From Methylobacterium sp. NEAU K (GTDB taxonomy: Bacteria; Pseudomonadota; Alphaproteobacteria; Rhizobiales; Beijerinckiaceae): DNA of 64,000 bases. Below, piece after piece: positions 24,463 to 32,905 of this stretch. The DNA lies in the NCBI RefSeq assembly GCF_030700285.1, contig NZ_JAUYZJ010000026.1, forward strand, positions 1-64,000, given 5' to 3'. Numbering within the stretch: the first letter of the stretch is position 1; every line of letters starts with the position of its first letter. The notes under the pieces are model-generated. The model searched no databases. It had not been told where the DNA came from and was given only the letters and a program-made list of their open reading frames with translations. The position numbers were made by a program, and so were the translations under genes.

Positions 24463-25215
24463 TCAGGTCGCCTCCCGTTTGCTCAGGTGCAGATAGGTCG
24501 GGTCGAACTCCGCCGCCGCCGTCAGGCCGTCCCAGTCGTGGACCGTCAGGCGCCGATTGCGCAGCGTGATCAGGCCCGCGGTCTTCAGGTCGCGGATCGT
24601 ACGGTTGACGTGGACCGGTGTGATCCCGAGGGCATCCGCGAGCTCCGGCTGGGTCATCGGCAGGTCACAGGTGCGATCCGGTGAGAGACCGACGGAGTCC
24701 AGACGCGTGATCAGCTCACAGAACAAATGGGCCATGCGGGCGTAGGAGTCCCGGCGACCGGTATTGAGCATCCACTCACGCACGATCGCGGCATCGATCA
24801 GCGTCGCGCGCCACAGCGCCTCCCCCACCCTGGGATGAGACCGCAGCAGCGCGCGCACGGCATCGTGCTGGACGAAGCCGACCTGGCAAGGGCTGACGGT
24901 GGCGATGCTGATGTCGAGGACTTTCAGGTGCAGACTCTGGAAGTCGGGCACGTCGCCGGCGACATGGTAAGCCATGACCCGGCGCTTTCCGGCCTGCGTG
25001 GACTTGTAGGTACAGGCGACGCCCTCGAGCACAGTGAAGCAGCGGGAGGGGCGGTCTCCCTCGCGCACGATATCCTGATAGGCACCGACCTGCGCGACCT
25101 GCATGGGTAGGGCGAAGAGTGCCGCCCTCTCGTCCACCGAGAGCGTAAAAAGGGCGATGCTTTCGATCTTGCGGACGAACGGATGCTTGTGAATGGGGTG
25201 AACCGATTCCGTCAT
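24463..25215 (-). CDS. Crp/Fnr-family transcriptional regulator
   Basis: About 250 residues. An N-terminal cyclic-nucleotide-binding-like beta-roll (about 25-150, with REGDRPSRCFTVLEG) is followed by a dimerisation helix and a winged HTH. The HTH contains MTQPELADALGITPVHVNRTIRDLKTAG, the usual Crp/Fnr recognition helix, split here as MTQPELADALG and ITPVHVNRTI. No Fnr-type cysteine cluster is present, so it is not an iron-sulfur oxygen sensor. The start at 25215 has GGAGGCGTG just upstream. The signal is unknown. Confidence 0.92.
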   Translation of the reverse strand: MTESVHPIHKHPFVRKIESIALFTLSVDERAALFALPMQVAQVGAYQDIVREGDRPSRCFTVLEGVACTYKSTQAGKRRVMAYHVAGDVPDFQSLHLKVLDISIATVSPCQVGFVQHDAVRALLRSHPRVGEALWRATLIDAAIVREWMLNTGRRDSYARMAHLFCELITRLDSVGLSPDRTCDLPMTQPELADALGITPVHVNRTIRDLKTAGLITLRNRRLTVHDWDGLTAAAEFDPTYLHLSKREAT

Positions 25216-25800
25216 CACGCCTCCGTCGGCAGCTAAGAGCATATGGCTTCACTGCCGTTGGCACGTTGGGTCGAGCACCGATCCCGACGTGGCATATCAG
25301 CGGCGTCTCGGCCGGGCCATGTCGGACCGATCGCCTTCCCAACAGCGCGGCGCTGTACGACACCGAATAAACACAGTGAAGCCGGTCGATACTTACATCC
25401 GGTAGCCCACGACAGATCGAGGACGCATCAAGGCATTAGGTCTCCGAGGGGGGCCGGAGGCGGTTCGATCGCCCGCAGGGACGTCATCGCAGGCGAACGC
25501 CCCGGGACCGCGAGGGCCTCGGTATCGTCAGCGCTCGCCGGAAGCCACCCGGCAGTCAGCGCGTGCCGAAACCGCCCTGATCCAGCGACATGGTCCGGGC
25601 CGGCCGATCTTGATCATCGCGCACCAGCAAGGTGCCATGGATGGGTGAGCCTTCCAGAGCGCGGTTCAGAGACTGGCCGGCATGGATGGCAGACCAGAAT
25701 GGCGGCGCTTCGCTCGTCTCGACTGTCACGCTGCAGGACGATCCGCTTCGTCCATTCGATCCGGCAACCGGCTGCGTCGATCGCGGCCCCGCTGGATTCG
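25216..25800. other. intergenic region between Crp/Fnr gene and MCP remnant
   Basis: About 585 bp. It should include the promoter of the Crp/Fnr gene. No intact gene is recognised; frames across it read as Arg/Pro-rich shadow sequence. Confidence 0.4.
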
Positions 25801-25818
25801 AAATCTGCTTCATCATCC

Positions 25819-26212
25819 CGGCAGGTCGACGGCTCGGCCACGCTCGTCCTAGTCGCGATCGCCGAGGCCGGGCAAGCCGGGGCGCTGGTGCAGGAGCTGA
25901 GCGGCGCGGTGGCGCGGATCGGCGATCGGCGATCGGCGATCGGCGCGATCGCGGCGCGCATCCGGGAGTTCAGCGGGGTCGGGACCGGCATCGCGGCGGC
26001 GGTGAAGGAGCAGAGCCGGGCGACCCGGGAGATCGTGCGCAACGTCGGGCAGTCGGCGGCCGGCACTGGCGGGGTGACCGCCACCATCGCCGGCGTGGCC
26101 GAGGAGACCGGCGCGGCCAGCCAGGTCCTGAACGCGGCCTCGGAGCTGTCGCGCCAGTCCGAGCACCGCGGTGCCGAGGCGGCGCGCTTCCTCGACAGCC
26201 TTCGGGCGCCTC
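25819..26212 (+). pseudogene. decayed methyl-accepting chemotaxis protein fragment
   Basis: The plus strand encodes the C-terminal signalling region of an MCP without an N-terminal sensor: RQVDGSA, AEAGQAGALVQELSGAVARIGD, then REFSGVGTGIAAAVKEQS, ATREIVRNV, AGVAEETGAAS and the terminal RFLDSLRA. Compared with the intact receptor at 1-1370, which has GALVQELSSAVARIGDVVGL, about 60 residues spanning the signalling hairpin tip (LLALNATIEAARAG) are missing just after ARIGD. A (GATCGGC)4 tandem repeat sits at that junction. No in-frame start is credible. Treated as a gene remnant. Confidence 0.8.
25917..25944 (+). repeat. (GATCGGC)4 tandem repeat at deletion junction
   Basis: Four perfect 7-bp copies of GATCGGC in the MCP remnant, precisely where the signalling tip is missing. 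Slippage or repeat-mediated deletion is a likely cause. Confidence 0.8.
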
Positions 26213-26318
26213 AGGCGCCGGCAGCCGGTTCGGCGGCGCGACATTGCGGGCTCGTCCTGTCGAAGGCGAGGCACTCGCGGGCCAGGGCCGATCGGCGAGG
26301 CCCGCGAGACGGACAGCA

Positions 26319-26792
26319 TCAAGCCGAGAAGGGACGGTCCTGGCCGCCTTCGCCGCGACGTTTCGCCATGAATGCGTCGAACTGCTCGCGGTCCTTGGCC
26401 CGCTTCAGCTCCTCGACGAATTCCGCGAAGGCTCGGCTTTCTTCTTCGAGGGCGCGGCGCTGAGCCTCGAGCCGCTCGAGTTCGGCGCGGCGATACGCGT
26501 CGAAGGCCGCATTGCCGGTGGTGCTGCCCCGGTTCGCCGCCTCGAAGGCGCGGGCGAAGCGCGAGGCCGGACGCCCGGCGCCCTCGAAACCGGAGACGCC
26601 CCGGCGCGCTGCGTCGCGAAGTTCGGAGAAGGCCGGGTAGCCTGCGAACTTCCAGGCGACCAGCGCCAGACCGACCGGCCACCAATAGATGAAGCCGAGG
26701 ACGATCGCCCCGATCTCGAGGGAGCGACGCGGGAACGGGCCGGAGCGGCAGAGCCTGCCGTTCGCCCAAGAAGAGGAGGATTGAGATGTCAC
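26319..26792 (-). CDS. DUF2852 domain membrane protein
   Basis: A 157-residue protein of the alphaproteobacterial DUF2852 family. One or two hydrophobic helices lie near residues 25-50 (LEIGAIVLGFIYWWPVGLAL), followed by a long charged helix rich in Arg/Glu with a Gly/Ser break, and ending in KRRGEGGQDRPFSA. The start is GTG at 26792. No function is known for the family. Downstream of the TetR gene, same strand, 150 bp away. Confidence 0.85.
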   Translation of the reverse strand: MTSQSSSSWANGRLCRSGPFPRRSLEIGAIVLGFIYWWPVGLALVAWKFAGYPAFSELRDAARRGVSGFEGAGRPASRFARAFEAANRGSTTGNAAFDAYRRAELERLEAQRRALEEESRAFAEFVEELKRAKDREQFDAFMAKRRGEGGQDRPFSA

Positions 26793-26944
26793 GGCTTGGC
26801 TCCGCTGTTCATGTGAACGCGGTTAACATGCGAGTGCTCGCACGGCCTTTCAAGACCGGCGCGCGCCCGGTCCCGGGCCGCTCCCGATCGTTGCTCCGAT
26901 ATGCTCGCCTGTGCCGATCCGGATCCACTCCGGCGGCACGCCGG

Positions 26945-27601
26945 CTAACGGTCGCCCGGTCGCGCCACACCATGCACCAGGGCAAGAACCCCGGCGCGTA
27001 GCAATTCGTACTTGTCGGGGAATCCCGGGCCGCGCGGCAGGTGCCCGGCTGCCGAAAGGGTTGCGATGCCGTGGGCGAGCGCCCAGACCTCCAGGGCGAT
27101 GAAGCGCGGCGCCACGCCCCCAAATCCGTCCGCGAAGGTCGCCTGCAGCGCCTCGACGAGCAGGTCGAACGGGCTCGGCCTTCCCGGCTGCCCCTCCCCC
27201 GCCGCGGAAGCGTCGGGGGCGGCCCCATCGGCCGGGAGCCCGCGGGTCTCGAAGATGGCGGCGTAGTAGGCCGGCTCTTCCTCGGCAAAGGCGAGGTAGG
27301 CCTCGCCCATGCGAGTGAAGCGTTCGAGCGGCGTGCCGCGGGATGTGAGTGCTCGCGCCAGCCGGGCCGCAAGTTCCGCGAAGCCACGCCCGGCCAGTTC
27401 CTCCAGCAGCGCCTCGCGGCCGCGGAAATGCCGGTACAATGCCGCCGGCGTCACGCCGACGAGTCGCGCGGCGTCCACCAGCGTAAAGCCGCCGATCCCG
27501 CGCTCGGCGATGAACCGGCGCGCGGCCTCGATCAGGGCCTCCTTCAGGTTGCCGTGGTGATAGCTCCGCCGGTCGCCCGGTCCGTCTCGCCAGGGTCGCA
27601 A
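26945..27601 (-). CDS. TetR-family regulator with WHG-type C-terminal domain
   Basis: A 218-residue repressor. The N-terminal HTH (SYHHGNLKEALIEAARRFIAE, then VGVTPAALYRHFRGREALL) is the TetR form. The ligand domain ends in HGIATLSAAGHL, typical of the TetR_C_13/WHG group, which often senses xenobiotics or acyl-type compounds. A perfect palindrome lies 52 bp upstream and could be its operator. The nearest candidate targets are itself and the divergent small protein gene at 27794. Confidence 0.9.
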   Translation of the reverse strand: MRPWRDGPGDRRSYHHGNLKEALIEAARRFIAERGIGGFTLVDAARLVGVTPAALYRHFRGREALLEELAGRGFAELAARLARALTSRGTPLERFTRMGEAYLAFAEEEPAYYAAIFETRGLPADGAAPDASAAGEGQPGRPSPFDLLVEALQATFADGFGGVAPRFIALEVWALAHGIATLSAAGHLPRGPGFPDKYELLRAGVLALVHGVARPGDR

Positions 27602-27652
27602 GTTCTCAGGTCCTCTGCGCGCGCGCAGGCATTACGGTCGAGCACGGCGTTT

Positions 27653-27666
27653 GTTGCGGTCGCAAC
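27653..27666. promoter_or_regulatory. palindrome, candidate TetR operator
   Basis: GTTGCG-GT-CGCAAC, perfect 6-bp arms with a 2-bp spacer, 52 bp upstream of the TetR start in the divergent spacer. Confidence 0.4.
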
Positions 27667-27793
27667 CTCTCGCACAATGCTTGACCATGAGGCGCTGGCG
27701 CAACATTATTACACTCCAACCCATCGAATCGTGGCGGGCCATTGACAGACGGACATATCGGCCCGTGGTCCGCCATAGGGAAAACCACTCGGC

Positions 27794-28090
27794 ATGGCTT
27801 TCGTGAGCCTGAAGGCGTGGCGCGCCCGCTCGGCGGAGCGTGCCGAGCTCGCGGCGCGGCTGAAGCGGGAACTGATCGCGGCGCTGAGCCTCAGCGAGGC
27901 CGACGCGCTGGCGGTGAACGAGATCGCCTGCGCGGATCCCGGCTGCCCCGACATGGAGACTATCGTGCTGGTGATGCGGGCGGGTGCTCCAACCCGGGCG
28001 CTGCGGATCCGGCGCCCCATGGACGCGGTGGATGCCGACGACATCGCGGCACTGGCGGAACAGGACCGGCTCGGCGATACCTCTCGATGA
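27794..28090 (+). CDS. small conserved-looking protein with a CADPGCPD motif
   Basis: A 98-residue protein divergent from the TetR gene. A basic helical N-terminus (SLKAWRARSAERAELAARLK) precedes LIAALSLSEADALAVNEI and the motif ACADPGCPDMETIVLVM, a CxxxxC pair suggestive of metal or redox binding. The last third (RALRIRRPMDAVDADDIAAL) reads as a short beta-alpha unit. Proteins with NEI-CADPGCP occur in several alphaproteobacteria without an assigned function. The role is unknown; the next gene is a thioredoxin-like protein. Confidence 0.75.
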   Translation: MAFVSLKAWRARSAERAELAARLKRELIAALSLSEADALAVNEIACADPGCPDMETIVLVMRAGAPTRALRIRRPMDAVDADDIAALAEQDRLGDTSR

Positions 28091-28223
28091 TGTGAGGCGC
28101 CAGCCCGTCGCGGGCGATCCCCGTCGCCTCCAAAGGACGCCGCGATTGTGGGCGCGTCGTGTAACGACGGAACGTTGGTCGCCGAAAGCCAATCAACACC
28201 ATCGCGACCGAAGGAGATGCCCC

Positions 28224-28616
28224 ATGAAGACCCGTCGCCACACCCTCTCGCTGGCCGTCCTGGCCATGGCTGCGGGCCTCTCGCAGGCGGCCTCCGGCGA
28301 GGTGATGCCGTTCTCGGCCTCGGCTTTCGAGGCTGCACAGAAGAGCGGCAAGCCGATCCTGGTCGAGGTCAGCGCCCCCTGGTGCCCGATCTGCAAGACG
28401 CAGAAGCCGATCCTCGCCAAGCTCGCCGCAGAGCCGCGGTTCAAGGATCTCCAGATCTTCGACATCGACTTCGACAGCCAGAAGGACCTGCTGAAGCGCC
28501 TGAACGTGCGCATGCAGAGCACGCTCATCGCCTACAAGGGCGAGACCGAGACCGGCCGCTCGGTGGGTGAGACCCAGCCGGAATGGATCGAGGGCCTGCT
28601 CGAAAAGACGCTCTGA
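28224..28616 (+). CDS. periplasmic thioredoxin-family protein
   Basis: A 130-residue exported thioredoxin-fold protein. A signal peptide covers about residues 1-22 (TLSLAVLAMAAGLSQAASG). The redox site is CPIC in VSAPWCPICKTQKP (mature domain), and the last helices contain STLIAYKGETETGR. AAGGAG stands 8 bp before the ATG. It could keep exported cysteines reduced or oxidised, but nothing shows the partner. Confidence 0.88.
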   Translation: MKTRRHTLSLAVLAMAAGLSQAASGEVMPFSASAFEAAQKSGKPILVEVSAPWCPICKTQKPILAKLAAEPRFKDLQIFDIDFDSQKDLLKRLNVRMQSTLIAYKGETETGRSVGETQPEWIEGLLEKTL

Positions 28617-28750
28617 TCCGCGCGCACGGCGCCCGCGGCCTCCACAGAGAACCCGGGGAAGCCTTCCGTTTCCGTTCAGGCAATATCCCGCATAGCCGCG
28701 GCGCCCCGGTTCGGAGCCGTCCGACGGGGGCCTGACGGAGACCGTATTCG

Positions 28751-29923
28751 GTGACCAACGCCACCCTGCCGCCCACCCCTGTGCCCGATGCGATCGTCGC
28801 CGTGCCCGTGCGCAACGAGGCCGAGCGGATCGAGGCCTGCCTCCGGGCGATCGACGCCCAGGACGGGCTGGCGCCGGGGAGCCTCGGGCTGGTGCTGTTC
28901 CTGAACAACTGCACGGACGGGACCGAGGCGATCGTCGCCCGGCTGGTGCCGGGCCTGTCGATACCGGTTCGGGTCCTGGTCGAGGACTTTTCGGGAGCGC
29001 ATGCCGGCTGGGCGCGGCGCCGGGCCATGGATGCCGCCGCCGCATGGCTGGGCGATGCGGGGAATGCGGGGATGATTTTGTCCACCGACGCCGACAGCCG
29101 CGTCCCGCCGAACTGGGTCGCCCGAAACCGCGCGGCGCTCGACGCCGGCGCCGATGCCGTCGCGGGACGGGTCGAGCTCGACGCCGCGGAAGCGGCGCTG
29201 CTGCCGCCGTCCCTTCCCGCTCGCGGGCGCCTGGAAGACATCTACGACGCGCTGATCACCGAAGCCGAGGCCCGCATCGATCCGGACCCGAACGATCCCT
29301 GGCCCTGTCACCGAACCGCGATCGGCGCGACGCTGGCGGTGACCCGCGGCGCCTACCGCGCGGTCGGCGGCATGCCCGAAATCCCGCTCGGCGAGGATGG
29401 TGCCTTCATCGCGCGGCTGATCCAGCACGGCTTGCGCGTGCGGCACGCCACCGACGTGTGCGTGACCATCTCGGCCCGGCTCACCGGCCGCGCGCCGGGC
29501 GGCGTCGCGGACACGATCCGGTCGCGCTGCGAGGAGCCGGACGCCCTCTGCGATGCCCGCATGGAGACCTTCCCCCGGTCCGTGCTCCGCTACCTCTGGC
29601 GGCGCCGGTTCCGCCGCCTGCACGGCAGGGGTCGGCTGGCCGTGGACCGCGCCTGGGCATGGGCGATCGGGCTCGACCCGGCGGAGGTGGACCGTATTGC
29701 CGCCCTTCCGCTCGGACAAGCCATCGCGGAGGCCGAGCGGGCCAGCCCGCGCCTCGCCTACCGCCCGATCGGCCCCCGCCAGCTCCCGGCGCAGATCCGG
29801 CTCGCGCGCATCGGCGTGCCGGCGATCCGGCTTGCTCTTTGGATCAACGGATCGGCCCGCAAGGTTTCGCGCACGGCTGTGCCCGATCGGTCGATGGCCG
29901 ATCCCCGCGGCAGCCGGATCTGA
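28751..29923 (+). CDS. family 2 glycosyltransferase
   Basis: A 390-residue GT-A glycosyltransferase. It starts at GTG 28751 (VTNATLPPTPVPDAIVAVPV). The nucleotide-sugar half has VPVRNEAERIEACL and LFLNNCTDGTE, the DxD-type metal motif STDADSRVPPNW, and the acceptor half has GGMPEIPLGEDGAFIARL. No membrane helix is obvious. The acceptor is unknown; it may build a cell-surface polymer or a lipid-linked intermediate. It stands alone. Confidence 0.88.
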   Translation: MTNATLPPTPVPDAIVAVPVRNEAERIEACLRAIDAQDGLAPGSLGLVLFLNNCTDGTEAIVARLVPGLSIPVRVLVEDFSGAHAGWARRRAMDAAAAWLGDAGNAGMILSTDADSRVPPNWVARNRAALDAGADAVAGRVELDAAEAALLPPSLPARGRLEDIYDALITEAEARIDPDPNDPWPCHRTAIGATLAVTRGAYRAVGGMPEIPLGEDGAFIARLIQHGLRVRHATDVCVTISARLTGRAPGGVADTIRSRCEEPDALCDARMETFPRSVLRYLWRRRFRRLHGRGRLAVDRAWAWAIGLDPAEVDRIAALPLGQAIAEAERASPRLAYRPIGPRQLPAQIRLARIGVPAIRLALWINGSARKVSRTAVPDRSMADPRGSRI

Positions 29924-30187
29924 TCCGATCGGCAGCCGCGCACGGCGAAAGGGTCTCGCGGCGATAGGCCGAAGTGGCAGCAGACGGCGGCCCTTGAGAC
30001 GGCCGCGCCGGTGAAGCGGCATCCCACCGTGCGGGGACTCGGCGACCCTGGGGGCCCGAGCGAAACGGATATCCGGTTCGCGCTGCGTCGCGTCAGGCCC
30101 GGTCCTGCGCCGCTCGTCGAACATTCTCGTCGGCTCGACGCGTCATACGGTTTCCGGTTGAACAGCTCGGCCGATCGTCCCGTGCCG
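29924..30187. other. gap between glycosyltransferase and zinc-ribbon gene
   Basis: About 264 bp between convergent genes. Nothing beyond possible short GC-rich hairpins is recognised. Confidence 0.4.
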
Positions 30188-30934
30188 TCATCGCGATTCG
30201 GCATCGGCGAATCGCAACACAACGGCGCGGCCGTTCGCCGGCGGGCTCGTCAGGCTCCCGCGGAACCGCGCCGTCTCGGCCGTGCCAAGCACCGCCCGGG
30301 GCGCCGAAACAGGAAACGTCCGGACGACCCGCCCGCCGGCATCGCGGATCTCGACGCTCAGCGCCGACACCGGCACATCGCTCCGCGCGATGCCCACGAG
30401 GTCGCCTTCGACCACGAGCTCCGCCGGCCGGCCATCCTCTGCCGGATTGCTGAACGCCACGACATCGCGGATCTCGATGCCGCGGATGTTCACCGGGAGC
30501 CCGATGCGCGCGAACAGGCCCGCGCTCTGTGGGATCGCCCGGACCACGCTGGTGCGGGCGAGGCAAAGGAGCGGCAGCGCCGCCAGGAGTGCCAGACCCA
30601 ACGCCAGCGACGCCGACAGGCCGGCGAGCCGGCCCTTGGCACTTCCGGAGCGCTCTGGACGACCACGCCGGGCTTTCGGCACCGTCGGAACGGGCGCATC
30701 CGATACGGCCCTGACCGAAGCCGCCGCGTCCTGCCACGCGGCATCTGAAGCCGGATCAGGCACGGCCTGCGCGGCGAGTTCCGACTCGTGCCCGGCGAGC
30801 ACGTCGGCAGGCGTGAGGAACCAGGTCTCGCGGCAGGCCGCACAGCGGACCGAGCGGCCCTCCATGCCGACCTTGCCGGCCTCGATCCGGTACTCGCTCG
30901 CGCAGCTTGGACAGACGATCAGCATACGCGCCAC
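30188..30934 (-). CDS. MJ0042-type zinc-ribbon protein with a membrane helix
   Basis: A 248-residue protein with an N-terminal zinc ribbon (CPSCASEYRIEAGKVG then VRCAACRETWF; CxxC...CxxC), a linker, a membrane helix near 105-130 (LSASLALGLALLAALPLLCL) and a periplasmic immunoglobulin-like domain of the DUF3426 type. It is divergent from ftsE in many alphaproteobacteria. The exact role is unknown; the placement suggests an envelope or division link. Confidence 0.9.
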   Translation of the reverse strand: MARMLIVCPSCASEYRIEAGKVGMEGRSVRCAACRETWFLTPADVLAGHESELAAQAVPDPASDAAWQDAAASVRAVSDAPVPTVPKARRGRPERSGSAKGRLAGLSASLALGLALLAALPLLCLARTSVVRAIPQSAGLFARIGLPVNIRGIEIRDVVAFSNPAEDGRPAELVVEGDLVGIARSDVPVSALSVEIRDAGGRVVRTFPVSAPRAVLGTAETARFRGSLTSPPANGRAVVLRFADAESR

Positions 30935-31083
30935 ATTCGCAGGGATGAACCCGATCGAAGCCGGACGGTACGATCGGTTGAGAAAGTGTGTCTGAACAGG
31001 GTTAAGCTCCCGTGAAACCCGGGAGGCCTTGAAAACGCCTGCCCGTCCGGCGATTCCCGAGCCATGGATGGGCGAAACCCGGC

Positions 31084-31800
31084 GTGGCCGTGAACCTACA
31101 GGCGAGCATGAAGAGCCTGCTGCCCGGCGCGGAACGGCCGGTGGTGCAGTTCGAGAACGTCGGCATGCGCTACGGCCTTGGGCCGGAGGTGCTGTCGGAT
31201 GTGAGCTTTCGCATCGCGCCGCGATCCTTCCAGTTCCTCACCGGGCCGTCGGGGGCCGGCAAGACGACGCTGCTGCGCCTGATCCTGCTGTCCGTGCGCC
31301 CGACGCGCGGCCTCGTCTCGATCTTCGGCGAGGAGGTGAGCGGCATCTCCGCCAAGGCGCTCACCGGGCTGCGGCGGCGCATGGGCGTCGTGTTTCAGGA
31401 TTTCCGACTCCTCGACCATCTCACCACCTACGAGAACGTGGCGCTGCCCCTGCGCGTGCAGGGGCGTTCCGAAGCGAGCTACCGGGCCGAGGTGGTCGAA
31501 TTGCTGCGCTGGGTCGGCCTCGGGGAGCGCATGCACGCGCTCCCGCCGCTCCTCTCCGGCGGAGAGAAACAGCGGGCCGCCATCGCCCGGGCGCTGATCG
31601 CACGGCCGGACCTGTTGCTCGCCGACGAGCCCACCGGCAACGTCGATCCGGGTCTCGGGCGACGGCTGCTGCGGCTGTTCCTGGAACTGAACAAGCTCGG
31701 GACCTCGGTGATCATCGCCACGCACGATTTCGGCATCATGGACGCCGTCGACGCCCGCCGGATGGTACTGGGCGAAGGCCGGCTGCGGATCGAGGAATGA
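31084..31800 (+). CDS. ftsE: cell-division ATP-binding protein FtsE
   Basis: ATPase of the FtsEX complex, which couples cell division to septal peptidoglycan hydrolysis. The 238 residues show Walker A GPSGAGKTTLLRL, the Q-loop GVVFQDFRLLDHLTTYENV (split across two motifs), ABC signature LLSGGEKQRAAIARAL, Walker B LLLADEPTGNVD and the H-loop ATHDFG. The GTG at 31084 is used; an ATG at 31108 is an alternative. Its stop overlaps ftsX by 4 bp (31797-31800). Confidence 0.96.
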   Translation: MAVNLQASMKSLLPGAERPVVQFENVGMRYGLGPEVLSDVSFRIAPRSFQFLTGPSGAGKTTLLRLILLSVRPTRGLVSIFGEEVSGISAKALTGLRRRMGVVFQDFRLLDHLTTYENVALPLRVQGRSEASYRAEVVELLRWVGLGERMHALPPLLSGGEKQRAAIARALIARPDLLLADEPTGNVDPGLGRRLLRLFLELNKLGTSVIIATHDFGIMDAVDARRMVLGEGRLRIEE

Positions 31801-32765
31801 GCACGCAGGCAACGACGGGGACTCCGGCGGAGCCGCCGACCGTGGGCGCGGATCCGACGCTGCCGGCGAGCCTGCGCCGCAATGCGCCGCTGGTCCCGAC
31901 CGATACGGCGGCCGGCCGGTCGCTCGCGGCGGTGATCGCGATCCTGACCTTCCTGGCGGGCCTGTGCGCGGGGGCCGCCGAGATCGTCGCCACGAATGCC
32001 GGGCAATGGCAGGGCGACGTCGCTCAAGAAGTGACGATCCAGGTCCGGCCGGGTCCCGGCCGCGACGTGGACGGCGACGTCTCCCGGGCCGAGGCGATCG
32101 CCAAGTCGGAATCCGGGATCGCCGAGGCGCGAGTCTTCTCCAAGGCCGAGGCCGAGCGGCTGCTGGAGCCTTGGCTCGGCAGCGGCCTCGACCTCTCGGA
32201 CCTGCCGGTACCCCGCCTGATCGCCCTCAAGCTCGCGGGTGGCCAGGGCGCGGACCTGAAGCGCCTGCGCGCGCGCCTCACCGAGGCACTGCCGGGCGTG
32301 GCGAGCCTCGACGACCACGCGCTCTGGCTCCAGCGGCTCTCGACCGCGGCCAGCGCCTTCGTGGGCATCGGCATCGGGATGGTGCTGCTGGTGCTGGTCG
32401 CCACCGGCCTCGCCGTGACCTTCGCCACACGGGGCGCAATGGCGGGCAACCGCGAAGTGGTCGAGGTGCTCCACTTCGTCGGCGCCGACGACGATTACAT
32501 CGCCCGCGCGTTCCAGCGCCGGTTCTTCGGCCTCGGCCTGCGCGGCGGCGCCATCGGCGCAGGGCTGGCGATCCTGGCCTTCGCGATCGCCGGTCTGCTG
32601 GCCCGAGCGGCCCGCTCGGGCCCAGCCGGCCAGGAGGTCGAGGCCCTGTTCGGCGCCTTCCAGGTCGGCCTTCGCGGCTATGCCAGCGTGATCGTGATCG
32701 GTGTGATCGCGTCCGTCGTCACGGGAGTCGTCTCGCGGATCACCGTGCGGCGCTTCCTTTCGTGA
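31797..32765 (+). CDS. ftsX: cell-division protein FtsX
   Basis: Membrane partner of FtsE, 322 residues. After an N-terminal tail comes TM1 (LAAVIAILTFLAGLCAGAAE), a large periplasmic loop that in other species recruits peptidoglycan hydrolase activators, and three more membrane helices in the C-terminal FtsX/MacB-type domain, including VFVGIGIGMVLLVLVATGLA-like sequence and the last helix YASVIVIGVIASVVTG. Coupled to ftsE. Confidence 0.94.
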   Translation: MSTQATTGTPAEPPTVGADPTLPASLRRNAPLVPTDTAAGRSLAAVIAILTFLAGLCAGAAEIVATNAGQWQGDVAQEVTIQVRPGPGRDVDGDVSRAEAIAKSESGIAEARVFSKAEAERLLEPWLGSGLDLSDLPVPRLIALKLAGGQGADLKRLRARLTEALPGVASLDDHALWLQRLSTAASAFVGIGIGMVLLVLVATGLAVTFATRGAMAGNREVVEVLHFVGADDDYIARAFQRRFFGLGLRGGAIGAGLAILAFAIAGLLARAARSGPAGQEVEALFGAFQVGLRGYASVIVIGVIASVVTGVVSRITVRRFLS

Positions 32766-32905
32766 CAGATTCAGACCCCGTGCCCGAGGAGGAAACGGGG
32801 GGGCTTGGCTGCCGGTTAACGATCTGGAAACCTTATCCCTGCGGTGTGGATTCGGCTGATCAGGCTGCCTCCGGGTCGCCGCATTCGGCGCCGATCCTCC
32901 GGAGG

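Noticed and set aside
26786..27001. Plus-strand frame with GAGGAGG before ATG at 26786
   Set aside because: The ribosome-like site is part of the minus-strand DUF2852 start codon region (TCC TCC codons); the frame has no family support.
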